A DNA stretch of 14,996 nt from Gammaproteobacteria bacterium. GTDB lineage: Bacteria; Pseudomonadota; Gammaproteobacteria; DSM-16500. The stretch covers positions 1-14,996 of the forward strand of contig VFKI01000068.1 in assembly GCA_009885665.1 (NCBI GenBank), written 5' to 3'. Below the pieces are notes generated by a model. That model searched no databases. It was not told where the DNA came from and saw nothing but the letters and a program-made list of their open reading frames with translations. Made by a program: the position numbers and the translations under genes. Shown piece after piece: positions 1-8,187 of this stretch (the stretch's first letter is position 1; each line of letters starts with the position of its first letter).

Positions 1-3000
1 GATTCTGCGCTAACCAGCAGCACCAGCACGATTTCACGCGCAGTCGGTGAAAATGTCGGCAGCTATTTAATTACCGCTAGTTTATCTGCGCCAAGCGGCA
101 ATTACGTTGCGCCAGCTTTCCCAACCACATCATTAACTATCACGCCAGCCCCCCTCACCATATCCCCAACTGCCGGTCAGCAAAAAGTCTATGGCGCCAC
201 GGATCCTACCTTCACGTACAACAGCAGCGGCTTTATTAATGCCACGGTGGATGGCGTCCAAATCAGTGACTCTGCTGCTTTACTCACCGGCGCACTGAGT
301 CGTGTGGCGGGTCAAAATGTCGGTAGTTATGCGTATACGACTGGCACGCTGTCCGCCGGTAACAATTACACGATTGCGCTTTCAACTACACCACCGGTCG
401 CAACGTTTACCATCACCCCAGCCACACTCACCCTCACCGCCAACAACACCAGTAAAACCTACGGCCAAGCCTTAACGCTAGACAACGTCAACGGTTTTGC
501 CAGCAGCGGATTACAAAATGGTGAAACCATTGGCGCCGTCACACTCACCAGCGCCGGCACCGCCTTCCACGCCAACGCAACCGCCACACCACAAGGCACG
601 GCATTCACTACGCCGTATACCATACAAATCAGCAATGCAACTGGCGGTACATTTAATCCAAGTAATTACACTATTACTTATAACAACACCGGCACGCTAA
701 CCGTCTATCAAGCAGCGTTAACGGTGACTGCCGCGCCAAATACCAAAGCCTATGATGGCACCACCAGCGCTGCTGCCACGCCGACGCCGAGCAGCGCTTT
801 GGTATCAGGTGACACCGCTAACTTTATTGAAACCTATGACACCGCTGCGATCGGTACCGGCAAAACATTAACACCAAGCGGCAGTGTGAGCGATGGCAAT
901 AATGGTAATAATTACAGCTTAACATTTGTATCCGCTGCTACTGGTGTCATTACCGCAAATAATAATCCACTCGATATTATTTTGACTTCAAACGCCAGTT
1001 TAAATAATTACAGCACCGGACCAATCAATAATACCTGGACGTTGACAGCGCAACGGAATGTCTTCATCGCCGGAGATATCAATCTCAGCGGTATTAATTT
1101 AAGCCTCACTGCTGGCACCACAATGAATGGTAGTATTCTGCAACAAAATAGTGGTGGCACACTGACCGCAAATACCTTAACACTGGTGGCTGGCGGCGGC
1201 GCTTATACAGGCGCAATCGGCACCAGCACAACACCATTACTCACCAACGTCAATAACTTAAATGTTGCTGCTAACGATGGCATTATTAACATCAATAACA
1301 CCGGCAGTAATCCGCTCAACTTAACGCAACTCAGCGTCGGCAATGGCGGCGCAAACATCACCACCGCCGGCACCTTAAATGTCAACAATGCCATCGCAGT
1401 CGTTGGTAATAATGCCGTAAATATCAACTTAATCAGCAGCGCTGCCATGATTAACGTAAACGCTAATATCGATGGCGCTGCTAATTTAAATTTGATAGCG
1501 CAAAATAATATTACCATTAACAATGCACTCGGCAGCAACGTCGCATTAAGCAATGTCAGTGTGAACAGCACCACTGGCGTGATTAATTTAAATGGCGGCA
1601 ACATTACCACCACCGGCAATCAAACCTATACTACGGCGATTACGCCAAATCTCAATACTTCACCGCGTTCTATCACGCTAGGCGCTGATTTAACCTTAAT
1701 CCATGGTGGCACGTTGACCGTCAACGCGCCAATCGATGGCCCTTGGGTGTTAGATGCAAGCGGCTCGACAGGCGCTGAATATTTCAATGACACCGTCGGC
1801 GGCTATAGCGCCTTAGTGACCTTCTCAACCGGCAGCGGCATGGTGTATCTCAATAATGCCTTAACAGAAATCAATCGCGCGGGTTATGTCGATGCTGGTT
1901 TAATTCAATTAAATGGCAGCGTGCGCTCAACCTATGACATCAATTTATATGCCGAATATCAATTCTTAAATAACGCCGGCAGCACCGCGCTGCAAGCCGG
2001 TAGCGGTTACCGCTTCTTAGTGTGGTCAGGCAACGGCGATCCATTTGCGACGGTGGCGAATGGTGGAGATGATCGGGGTGGCTTGGTGTATCAGTTTAAG
2101 CAGTATTTTTATTATCCTGGCATTGACCTTCCACTTGATAGTAATGCGACGCATAATGGTTTTGTTTACCTTTACACGCCATCCATTAACCTCAGCCAAT
2201 TATTGAATACAAACAGCAGTGTCAGCAAAATTTATAACGGAACGACTACTGCCACCTTAAACGCCGCCAACTACCTTTATAGCACTACCGGAATAGGCGG
2301 CATAATCAGCAGCACTATCACTGGGAGTCAGATAAGTGGCATTGTAGATGGTGATATTGTCACAATAGTTGCGCCCAGCAATGGAACTTATAACAATAAA
2401 AACGCCGGCACGAGTAAAACCATACGTGTCGTGTTCGATACCAACGCTATCACAGCAACAAATGGTACGGCCACGGTTTATGGCTATGGCGATTCCATCT
2501 TATTTAGTAACACTGCAATAGCAACTGCCTCAATTGGCATGATTACGCCTTATACCTTAGACGTTTACGCTAGCAGTGAAACTAAAGTATATGATGGTAA
2601 TCGAGGATCATCGCTCAAGCCCACTATCATAGGCAGCATTGGCAGCATTAGCAACGTAGCAAATGCCACAACACTCATTGGTACCGATAAAATTATCACC
2701 CCAGCGCAGCAAATCTTTGCTTCTCGCAATGTATCAGTCGGTAGCAATGCAAGCGTCATAAACTCAACGGGGCTCACCATTAATGATGGGAATAACGGCA
2801 ATAATTACAATATTATTTACCATAGTGCCAGTGGCACCATTAATAAAGCCACGTTAACAATCAATGCGACTAACACGGTACGTGTTTATGATGGAACGAC
2901 ACAGTCAAGCTTACTCCCCGGCTATAATGGATTAAAAGCTGGCGATACATTAACAGGATTAAGCCAAGCTTTTGTCTCACGCAACGTCATGGGACAAGGC

Positions 3001-6000
3001 GGCAGTACAGTTGTTGTAACGGGTTATACCCTCAATGATGGCAATAATGGCCAAAATTATAATTTGATCGTCAATAGCTCAGTCGGTACAATTGATAAAG
3101 CTGCATTGACAATAACAGCACTGACAGACAGTAAGGTATACGATGGTACGACAACTTCCAACTTGACGCCTATCGTGAATGGCTTAAAACCTGGCGATAA
3201 CTTACCGGGGCTCGTACAAGTCTTTGCTTCTAAAAATGTGAAAGGCACTAATGGCAGTACTTTAACGCCCAGCGGTTTCACTATCTCTGATGGTAACAAC
3301 GGAAATAATTACTATGCACCCGTTATTCAAACGGCGAGCGGAACCATTACACCTTATACCTTAACCATTACTGCGCAAACAGCTAATAAAATATATGATG
3401 GAAACACTGCATCTTCCACGCCTCCCATCGTCAGTCATAGCTTATTGGGAACAGATACTTTTACCAATCTGACACAAAGATATAGCAGTGCTAATGTCGC
3501 ACGCGATATAAATAACACAGTGATCAGTCAAACGCTCACACCGATTTATGCGATTAATGACGGTGTTGGTGGTGACAATTATCTCGTCAATCTACAAACT
3601 GCCAGTGGCACTATTACACCCGCCACATTAACGTATGTTGCCAACGCTGTCAGCAGCACCGTAGGCAATCCAATTCCTAGTCTATCCGGCACAGTCACCG
3701 GCTTTGTCAGTGGCGACAGCTTATCAACCAGCTTGAGCAACGGCAGCATGACGGGCACGCTTAGCTGGGCGACCACTGCCACCCAAGCCAGTATGCCAGG
3801 GCAATACTCGATCACAGGCAGCGGGCTCACCGCAAACAATTACACGTTCGTTCAAAGCAATGTCGCACCTAACATCAATGCCACAGCCTTAACGTTAACA
3901 CCGGCTATCGGCACACCACTTGATTTCACTTTGACAGCAAGTACTTTAAATACGGCTACCCCAGGCGCCAGCTATAATTCGACCAACAACACCTGGACTA
4001 TCACTGCACTACGCAACATTACAGTTGCTGGCAATGTGACGATCAATGGCAATATTATTTTAAATGCAGCGACGACCCAAGATGGCAACATCCTGGCGAC
4101 ATCGACTACCAATGGCATCATTACCGCCAATCAAATTAGTTTATTTGCCGGCGGCAATACTTACACTGCATCGATTGGTTCTGCTTTATTGCCTATTTCA
4201 ACTACGGTAAATTCTCTCATTGCGAACACTAATAATGGCAGCATTTATATCCGTAACCTCCGCAATACAGAACTATCACTCGGTAATCTTGCTATCACCG
4301 GCAATAATGCAACAAATCAAAAAATATCTATCACAACGAATGGCAATATTAGTCAAAACGGTACAGTAAATACAGCCCAACTTAATGTGCAAGCCGTTAA
4401 AGGCATTGTTCTCTCTAGAAACAGTAACAACATTCCTACTGTTTCTTTGTCAAACACCGGCAACGGCAACATTGTCTATAACAATACCGCGGCAGCTAAC
4501 GATAGCCTAACTATTTCCGCAAGCAATTTAGGCATTGGCAATATCACTATTACAGAAAATGGCGGGCATATTGTTGCAAATAAAGTATCCGTCAATGGCG
4601 GCATTTTGAGCCTCAACACGCTACAAGGCAATATTCAAGTGAACGCCATTATGAACATCAGTGGCAGCAGCGCTAACCCAACGGCGCAAATCAACTTAAC
4701 CGCCCAACAACGCGCAGCTGCACCAACGACGACCGGCATTATTACCATCAATTATCCTATGAGCATAAGTTATGGCACGATGAATTTAATAGCCGATACC
4801 CGCATAGTTGCAAACAGCACATTAAGCGCAGGTATCGCTGCGGCAATTAATCTCTCAGCTCCAAGCGTCACATTAAACAATGCCTTTAGTTTACAAGGAA
4901 GCGTAACGAGCCCAAGCAATTTCAATATCAATACCAATTTAACAACGAATAATAATGTCATCTTAACCGGCTCAATCACAAACAATAATTATGGTAACTT
5001 AATCATTGGAAATGCGAGCAACCCGAATCTTACCCTGATTACACTCAATGGCAGCTTAACTACCCAAAATGGCAATCAAAATTGGAATGGCACACTCAGC
5101 TTTGGCGGAAACGTCACATTATCTGGCAATAACATTAACTTTGCGAGCATTAACGACGCCGTGAACAGCTTAACACTTTCACCTGTCAATCAAGCAACGG
5201 CAACAGGCAATATAATTTTAGGTGGGTTCATTTTAACAAAGGGGAGCTGGTATCAAGTGAACACAGCGCTACCTTCTTTTGCTGTTAATAACTTCAACTT
5301 AAACGGCGGGACTTTTGTCCGCGCCATTAATGGCAACGGCAGTACGCCTGCCAATGCTTGGCAACTAATTGATATATATGGCGTACAAGGCATCATCACA
5401 CAACCAGATAAAAATTACGCCCTAGCCGCCAACATTATATTACCAAGCAATATCAACGCGACTGCCGCTTGGTATAATGGTTTAGGCTTTGCACCCTTAG
5501 GTAACAATATTCTCGCCTTTACCGGGACATTTAATGGCAACGGTTACACGATCGCCAATTTAACCATTAATCGTGCAAACGTTTCATACAATAGCTTATT
5601 CGGTTATGTACGCTACTCAACGACCAATGGCGGCATCGCAACCACCATCCAAAATCTGCTTTTACAAAACATCAATGTAACCAGTAATAAAGATTATGCA
5701 GGAATACTCACCGCTTATGTAAACGGCAATAGCACATTGATACCCACTATTACCAACATTACACTCATTGGTGGCTCGTTAAATAGCAGTGGCAGTAATA
5801 CCGGCGCGATCAGCGGTTACAGTAATCTAGCCAATTATAACAATGTGCAAAGCTCAGCTAGCGTGATGGGTGGCGCTAATTTCACTGGGGGTTTAATCGG
5901 CTGGTTAAACAGTGGCACGCTATTAAATAGCAAGCTGGATGGAAGTAATATCGCTGCAAACATCAACGCAACTGGCAGCTATATTGGCGGTCTAATTGGT

Positions 6001-6714
6001 TATAATGTAGCAGGTGTTATTGATAGCAGCAGTATTTGTGGTAGTAGCAATTGTAATGGCACCTTAGCACCAAGCGCATCAATTATGGGCGGTGCAGCCT
6101 CATCTTATATTGGCGGCCTGATAGGGTTAAACTCAACAAATGGCAGCATTATCAATAGCAGCGTCAGCAGTAATTACCAAATCAGCGGCGGCAGTTATGT
6201 TGGCGGCATCGCAGGCTATAATAGCGGCACAATCAATTTAAGCAATAATAGCGGTGCGCGTTACAATACCATTGTAAGTACTGTCTCCTTCGTAGGTGGA
6301 ATAACAGGTTACAATAAAGGCACGTTAACCAATGCCACCGCCACTTACAATACGATTATAAACAATGGCAATTATACCGGTGGCATCAGTGGTTATAGCG
6401 CTGCAACTGGCAATGGCACCACGACAACGCCTTATGTCAGCAACAATGTTGCAAGCTTCAATAACATCAATGGTAAAAGTTATGTCGGCGGCTTAGTCGG
6501 CGCACTTGCTACCGGCGCCATCGTCTTAAACAGCACCACGCTTTACAACACCCTCTTCTCCACTTCTCTCGTAACTACCGGCACCCTCTTCGGCACCAAC
6601 AGCCTCGCTAATGCCATCTATGTCAGTAACAATTCTGACAATGACACCAATAGTACCATCACGATCAATGGCTCGCCCATCAATAATCCCGCCAAGGTAG
6701 GTACACAACAATGA
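1..6714 (+). CDS. Giant filamentous-haemagglutinin-like adhesin with MBG, YDG and GLUG modules (5' end missing)
   Basis: The frame is open from base 1, so the gene begins outside the window; the GTG at 247 is only an internal Val codon. 2237 residues are visible, extremely rich in Asn, Thr, Ser, Gly. Order seen: MBG-like modules (residues about 45-240), one YDG module (YDG at 251), a beta-helix-like stretch (about 320-620), a RFLVWS...GGLVYQFKQY segment (about 670-705) that often precedes YDG arrays in haemagglutinin-like proteins, five YDG/YNG modules (tyrosines at 745, 864, 963, 1047, 1132), an MBG-like module (about 1205-1295), a second beta-helix region (about 1306-1780), then a GLUG block (1787-2175). 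There is no C-terminal autotransporter barrel or LPXTG, so two-partner secretion is the likely export route, by inference; neither the TPS domain nor a TpsB is in the window. Only two cysteines were seen (2013 and 2018). Role inferred: surface attachment or biofilm. Ends TGA TAG. Confidence 0.9.
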   Translation, partial: DSALTSSTSTISRAVGENVGSYLITASLSAPSGNYVAPAFPTTSLTITPAPLTISPTAGQQKVYGATDPTFTYNSSGFINATVDGVQISDSAALLTGALSRVAGQNVGSYAYTTGTLSAGNNYTIALSTTPPVATFTITPATLTLTANNTSKTYGQALTLDNVNGFASSGLQNGETIGAVTLTSAGTAFHANATATPQGTAFTTPYTIQISNATGGTFNPSNYTITYNNTGTLTVYQAALTVTAAPNTKAYDGTTSAAATPTPSSALVSGDTANFIETYDTAAIGTGKTLTPSGSVSDGNNGNNYSLTFVSAATGVITANNNPLDIILTSNASLNNYSTGPINNTWTLTAQRNVFIAGDINLSGINLSLTAGTTMNGSILQQNSGGTLTANTLTLVAGGGAYTGAIGTSTTPLLTNVNNLNVAANDGIININNTGSNPLNLTQLSVGNGGANITTAGTLNVNNAIAVVGNNAVNINLISSAAMINVNANIDGAANLNLIAQNNITINNALGSNVALSNVSVNSTTGVINLNGGNITTTGNQTYTTAITPNLNTSPRSITLGADLTLIHGGTLTVNAPIDGPWVLDASGSTGAEYFNDTVGGYSALVTFSTGSGMVYLNNALTEINRAGYVDAGLIQLNGSVRSTYDINLYAEYQFLNNAGSTALQAGSGYRFLVWSGNGDPFATVANGGDDRGGLVYQFKQYFYYPGIDLPLDSNATHNGFVYLYTPSINLSQLLNTNSSVSKIYNGTTTATLNAANYLYSTTGIGGIISSTITGSQISGIVDGDIVTIVAPSNGTYNNKNAGTSKTIRVVFDTNAITATNGTATVYGYGDSILFSNTAIATASIGMITPYTLDVYASSETKVYDGNRGSSLKPTIIGSIGSISNVANATTLIGTDKIITPAQQIFASRNVSVGSNASVINSTGLTINDGNNGNNYNIIYHSASGTINKATLTINATNTVRVYDGTTQSSLLPGYNGLKAGDTLTGLSQAFVSRNVMGQGGSTVVVTGYTLNDGNNGQNYNLIVNSSVGTIDKAALTITALTDSKVYDGTTTSNLTPIVNGLKPGDNLPGLVQVFASKNVKGTNGSTLTPSGFTISDGNNGNNYYAPVIQTASGTITPYTLTITAQTANKIYDGNTASSTPPIVSHSLLGTDTFTNLTQRYSSANVARDINNTVISQTLTPIYAINDGVGGDNYLVNLQTASGTITPATLTYVANAVSSTVGNPIPSLSGTVTGFVSGDSLSTSLSNGSMTGTLSWATTATQASMPGQYSITGSGLTANNYTFVQSNVAPNINATALTLTPAIGTPLDFTLTASTLNTATPGASYNSTNNTWTITALRNITVAGNVTINGNIILNAATTQDGNILATSTTNGIITANQISLFAGGNTYTASIGSALLPISTTVNSLIANTNNGSIYIRNLRNTELSLGNLAITGNNATNQKISITTNGNISQNGTVNTAQLNVQAVKGIVLSRNSNNIPTVSLSNTGNGNIVYNNTAAANDSLTISASNLGIGNITITENGGHIVANKVSVNGGILSLNTLQGNIQVNAIMNISGSSANPTAQINLTAQQRAAAPTTTGIITINYPMSISYGTMNLIADTRIVANSTLSAGIAAAINLSAPSVTLNNAFSLQGSVTSPSNFNINTNLTTNNNVILTGSITNNNYGNLIIGNASNPNLTLITLNGSLTTQNGNQNWNGTLSFGGNVTLSGNNINFASINDAVNSLTLSPVNQATATGNIILGGFILTKGSWYQVNTALPSFAVNNFNLNGGTFVRAINGNGSTPANAWQLIDIYGVQGIITQPDKNYALAANIILPSNINATAAWYNGLGFAPLGNNILAFTGTFNGNGYTIANLTINRANVSYNSLFGYVRYSTTNGGIATTIQNLLLQNINVTSNKDYAGILTAYVNGNSTLIPTITNITLIGGSLNSSGSNTGAISGYSNLANYNNVQSSASVMGGANFTGGLIGWLNSGTLLNSKLDGSNIAANINATGSYIGGLIGYNVAGVIDSSSICGSSNCNGTLAPSASIMGGAASSYIGGLIGLNSTNGSIINSSVSSNYQISGGSYVGGIAGYNSGTINLSNNSGARYNTIVSTVSFVGGITGYNKGTLTNATATYNTIINNGNYTGGISGYSAATGNGTTTTPYVSNNVASFNNINGKSYVGGLVGALATGAIVLNSTTLYNTLFSTSLVTTGTLFGTNSLANAIYVSNNSDNDTNSTITINGSPINNPAKVGTQQ
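967..1281 (+). repeat. Internal protein duplication, copy 1 (start of first beta-helix region)
   Basis: Begins PLDIILTSNASLN, continues NNTWTLTAQRN, then ITANxL/ISL-type strands, and ends NAAND-G. It aligns almost without gaps with residues encoded at 3916-4239. Both copies follow directly after MBG/YDG modules, so a whole stalk-plus-helix unit appears to have been duplicated in the ancestor. Confidence 0.7.
2200..3630 (+). repeat. Tandem YDG modules inside the adhesin
   Basis: Five diverged modules, each opening with K/R-[IV]-Y-[DN]-G and most closing with DGNNG-N-NY...SGTI. The Y(D/N)G codons start at 2233, 2590, 2887, 3139 and 3394, giving periods of 357, 297, 252 and 255 bases. A lone further copy sits at 751. 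YDG modules are known immunoglobulin-like stalk units of bacterial exoproteins. The copies differ clearly at DNA level, so this is an old array, not a recent expansion. Confidence 0.8.
3916..4239 (+). repeat. Internal protein duplication, copy 2 (start of second beta-helix region)
   Basis: Begins PLDFTLTASTLN, continues NNTWTITALRN, GIITANQISLFAGG, and ends NTNNG. It matches the copy at 967-1281 in order and spacing of these motifs, although the DNA is well diverged. Confidence 0.7.
5359..6522 (+). repeat. GLUG-motif block at the adhesin C terminus
   Basis: Opens with the usual lead-in WQLIDIYGVQGI (residue 1787) and FTGTFNGNGYTIANLTI (residue 1840). It then carries about seven short repeats of the form (Y/F)-x-GG-(L/I)-x-G-(Y/W/L), at about 5887, 5986, 6112, 6202, 6295, 6379 and 6487. 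GLUG repeats are known from secreted bacterial adhesins and peptidases; their fold is thought to be repetitive beta structure. The CGSSNC motif lies between the second and third repeats. Confidence 0.75.
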
Positions 6715-6726
6715 TAGCTAGCGCTA

Positions 6727-7227
6727 TTAAAAGGATACCGTAATTGTTACTGAATCGCTGTATGATTGCGCAGGTACATTTTGACCGCCAGGAATACGGC
6801 CATACACGGCTATTTGCTTAATCGTATTTTTACTCAGTGAAGCATAGTTCACTCTATTCGCATCATTCCAGATCACACTGCGCGCTGCATCCGTATAGAG
6901 TTCATAACTAAGATAATATCCCGCGGCGGACATGGCACGGCTCGTCCCACTGGCATGCGCATTATACAACCCATTTCCTAAAGCAATTTTAGCCGTGGCG
7001 CCTCGGGTACAAGCCAAAGAAAAGCCCCCTACGCCATCCAATGCAGCCACGCTATTGGTTGCAATAGGTTCATAACTACCAAAGTCAAGCGACCCATCTG
7101 AAATCTGACAAGTCGCCGCAACCTGCAGCGAAGCAGCCAAATTACCCGAAGCGGTAAGCGCACTGCTTGTTTTACCAATTATCAAACTCATTGTTCCGAT
7201 AGATATCATTGCTATCCATTTCTTCAT
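6727..7227 (-). CDS. Spore coat U (SCPU) domain pilin subunit, upstream copy
   Basis: Secreted subunit of an archaic chaperone-usher pilus, 166 residues. The start at 7227 (MKKWIAM) is chosen because AAGGGG lies about 8 bases upstream and a typical signal peptide follows (cleavage near residues 23-26). The frame is open to an ATG at 7269, but that start and the one at 7254 lack a spaced ribosome site and would put polar residues before the signal peptide. Mature protein: 14-17 residues with alternating hydrophobics before Cys40 (likely donor strand), LDFGSYEP, Cys73 (likely disulfide partner), and the SCPU ending QNVPAQSYSDSVTITVSF. It is transcribed away from the chaperone-usher operon and ends only 12 bases from the adhesin stop, with no clear terminator between. 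Probable structural subunit; major versus minor cannot be told from sequence. Confidence 0.85.
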   Translation of the reverse strand: MKKWIAMISIGTMSLIIGKTSSALTASGNLAASLQVAATCQISDGSLDFGSYEPIATNSVAALDGVGGFSLACTRGATAKIALGNGLYNAHASGTSRAMSAAGYYLSYELYTDAARSVIWNDANRVNYASLSKNTIKQIAVYGRIPGGQNVPAQSYSDSVTITVSF

Positions 7228-7419
7228 TCCAAGCGCCCCTTGCAAATTTGACATCTCTAAAAAATTCATGAATGATATCGAATAATTAGTGTAATCATTA
7301 CCAGCAAACTCAGCAAGCTAATAGGAGTACCTCGTTTACTTTCCATATACTCAGGAATAATTCTGCTCTAGTCACGACACTAGAGACATAGAGCCGGAAC
7401 TTTACTTTAAGGACAAAAA
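7228..7419. promoter_or_regulatory. Divergent intergenic region between pilin and chaperone genes
   Basis: 192 bases separate the starts of two divergent pilus genes and must hold the promoters of both. On the plus strand TATACT (7346-7351) is a fair -10 box but has no good -35 at 17-18 bases. A ribosome site AAGGA (7409-7413) lies 6 bases before the chaperone ATG. No confident minus-strand promoter was found. Confidence 0.4.
7366..7385. promoter_or_regulatory. Perfect inverted repeat in the chaperone-usher leader
   Basis: CTCTAGT (7366-7372) and ACTAGAG (7379-7385) are exact reverse complements separated by six bases, 34 bases before the chaperone start. It could be a dimeric regulator site or, if transcribed from the TATACT box, a hairpin in the mRNA leader. 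No T-run follows, so it is not a terminator. Confidence 0.4.
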
Positions 7420-8169
7420 ATGAACAAAATCTCCAAACCTCAATATTACCTTAAGTTAATTGGCACAAGCTTATTGTTTTCTGTCTTACTTTTTTGCAAA
7501 AATACACTTGCGATGGGTATTAAAGTTGACAAAATAAGCCTCAGCATTACGGCTAGCCAGCCAGTAGATACCGTACAAATTACCAATGTTGCTGATCAAA
7601 CGGATGCGCCACTATACCTACAAGCCAACGCCTTTTCTTGGACACAGCAAAATGGTCAAACGACGCTCGTGCCTACCACTGACCTCATCTTATCGCCACC
7701 TTTTATGAAAGTTTTACCAGAGAAATCCCAGACATTCCGGGTAGGCTTACGGAAACCCCTGCCCGCTATCACACGTGAAATTGCTTATCGTCTTAACATC
7801 AGACAAACGAATCCCTTCCCTTCAAAAAGTAAAAACAAGGTCTCATTATTAATCGCAGTCTCTTTACCTTTTTTTGTGGAACCAGACCAGCCTATTTATC
7901 AGGCAACTTTTTCTGCAAGGCAGGCGGGCGGCGCGCGCTACATTCGCATATCTAATCAGGGCAACATTCATTTATACTGTACCAAGCTAACCTTAACAAA
8001 TGACCAAGGGAAAACAGTCGCAGATATCAAGCCCGGGATGACTGTATTACCTGGCGCATATATTGATGTGCCAGTGGCAACAAAGTCCATTCCAAAGGGA
8101 AATTACCAAGTCATGATGGAAGCAAATAATACGCCACCCCTCAATGGTACTATCACGCTATCCTCTTAA
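7420..8169 (+). CDS. Periplasmic pilus chaperone, PapD-like, archaic (Csu-type) family
   Basis: Folds and holds pilin subunits in the periplasm by donor-strand complementation and delivers them to the usher. 249 residues, normal for the family. Signal peptide 1-31 (basic start, LIGTSLLFSVLLF core, cleavage after NTLA). Two immunoglobulin-like domains follow: the first starts IKVDKISLSI and holds the family stretch LSPPFMKVLPEKSQTFRV (about 91-108), matching the G1 donor strand, then REIAYRLNI (119-127), typical of FimC/PapD proteins. The second domain runs from about 155. Good ribosome site AAGGA 6 bases before ATG. First gene of the operon, 18 bases before the usher. The SCPU partners nearby point to the CsuC branch; orthology to csuC itself is not shown. 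Confidence 0.9.
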   Translation: MNKISKPQYYLKLIGTSLLFSVLLFCKNTLAMGIKVDKISLSITASQPVDTVQITNVADQTDAPLYLQANAFSWTQQNGQTTLVPTTDLILSPPFMKVLPEKSQTFRVGLRKPLPAITREIAYRLNIRQTNPFPSKSKNKVSLLIAVSLPFFVEPDQPIYQATFSARQAGGARYIRISNQGNIHLYCTKLTLTNDQGKTVADIKPGMTVLPGAYIDVPVATKSIPKGNYQVMMEANNTPPLNGTITLSS

Positions 8170-8187
8170 AACTTCACCTTTTCACTA

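Noticed and set aside
247..249. GTG as the start of the adhesin
   Set aside because: The same frame is open with matching composition and MBG-like motifs back to base 1, so this codon is internal and the true start lies outside the window.
1203..1619. Long minus-strand open frames opposite the adhesin (also around 2565-2801, 3057-3299, 3579-3839, 4770-4985)
   Set aside because: They mirror the repetitive Asn/Thr/Gly coding of the adhesin, have no ribosome sites or domains, and are best explained as shadows.
2200..3630. Repeat array as a possible CRISPR
   Set aside because: The units are long, diverged, in frame and coding (YDG modules), not short identical repeats with spacers.
6714..6727. 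ATAGC-TAGC-GCTAT as a bidirectional terminator between adhesin and pilin
   Set aside because: The stem is only five weak pairs, and the adjoining T/A runs are too short on both strands.
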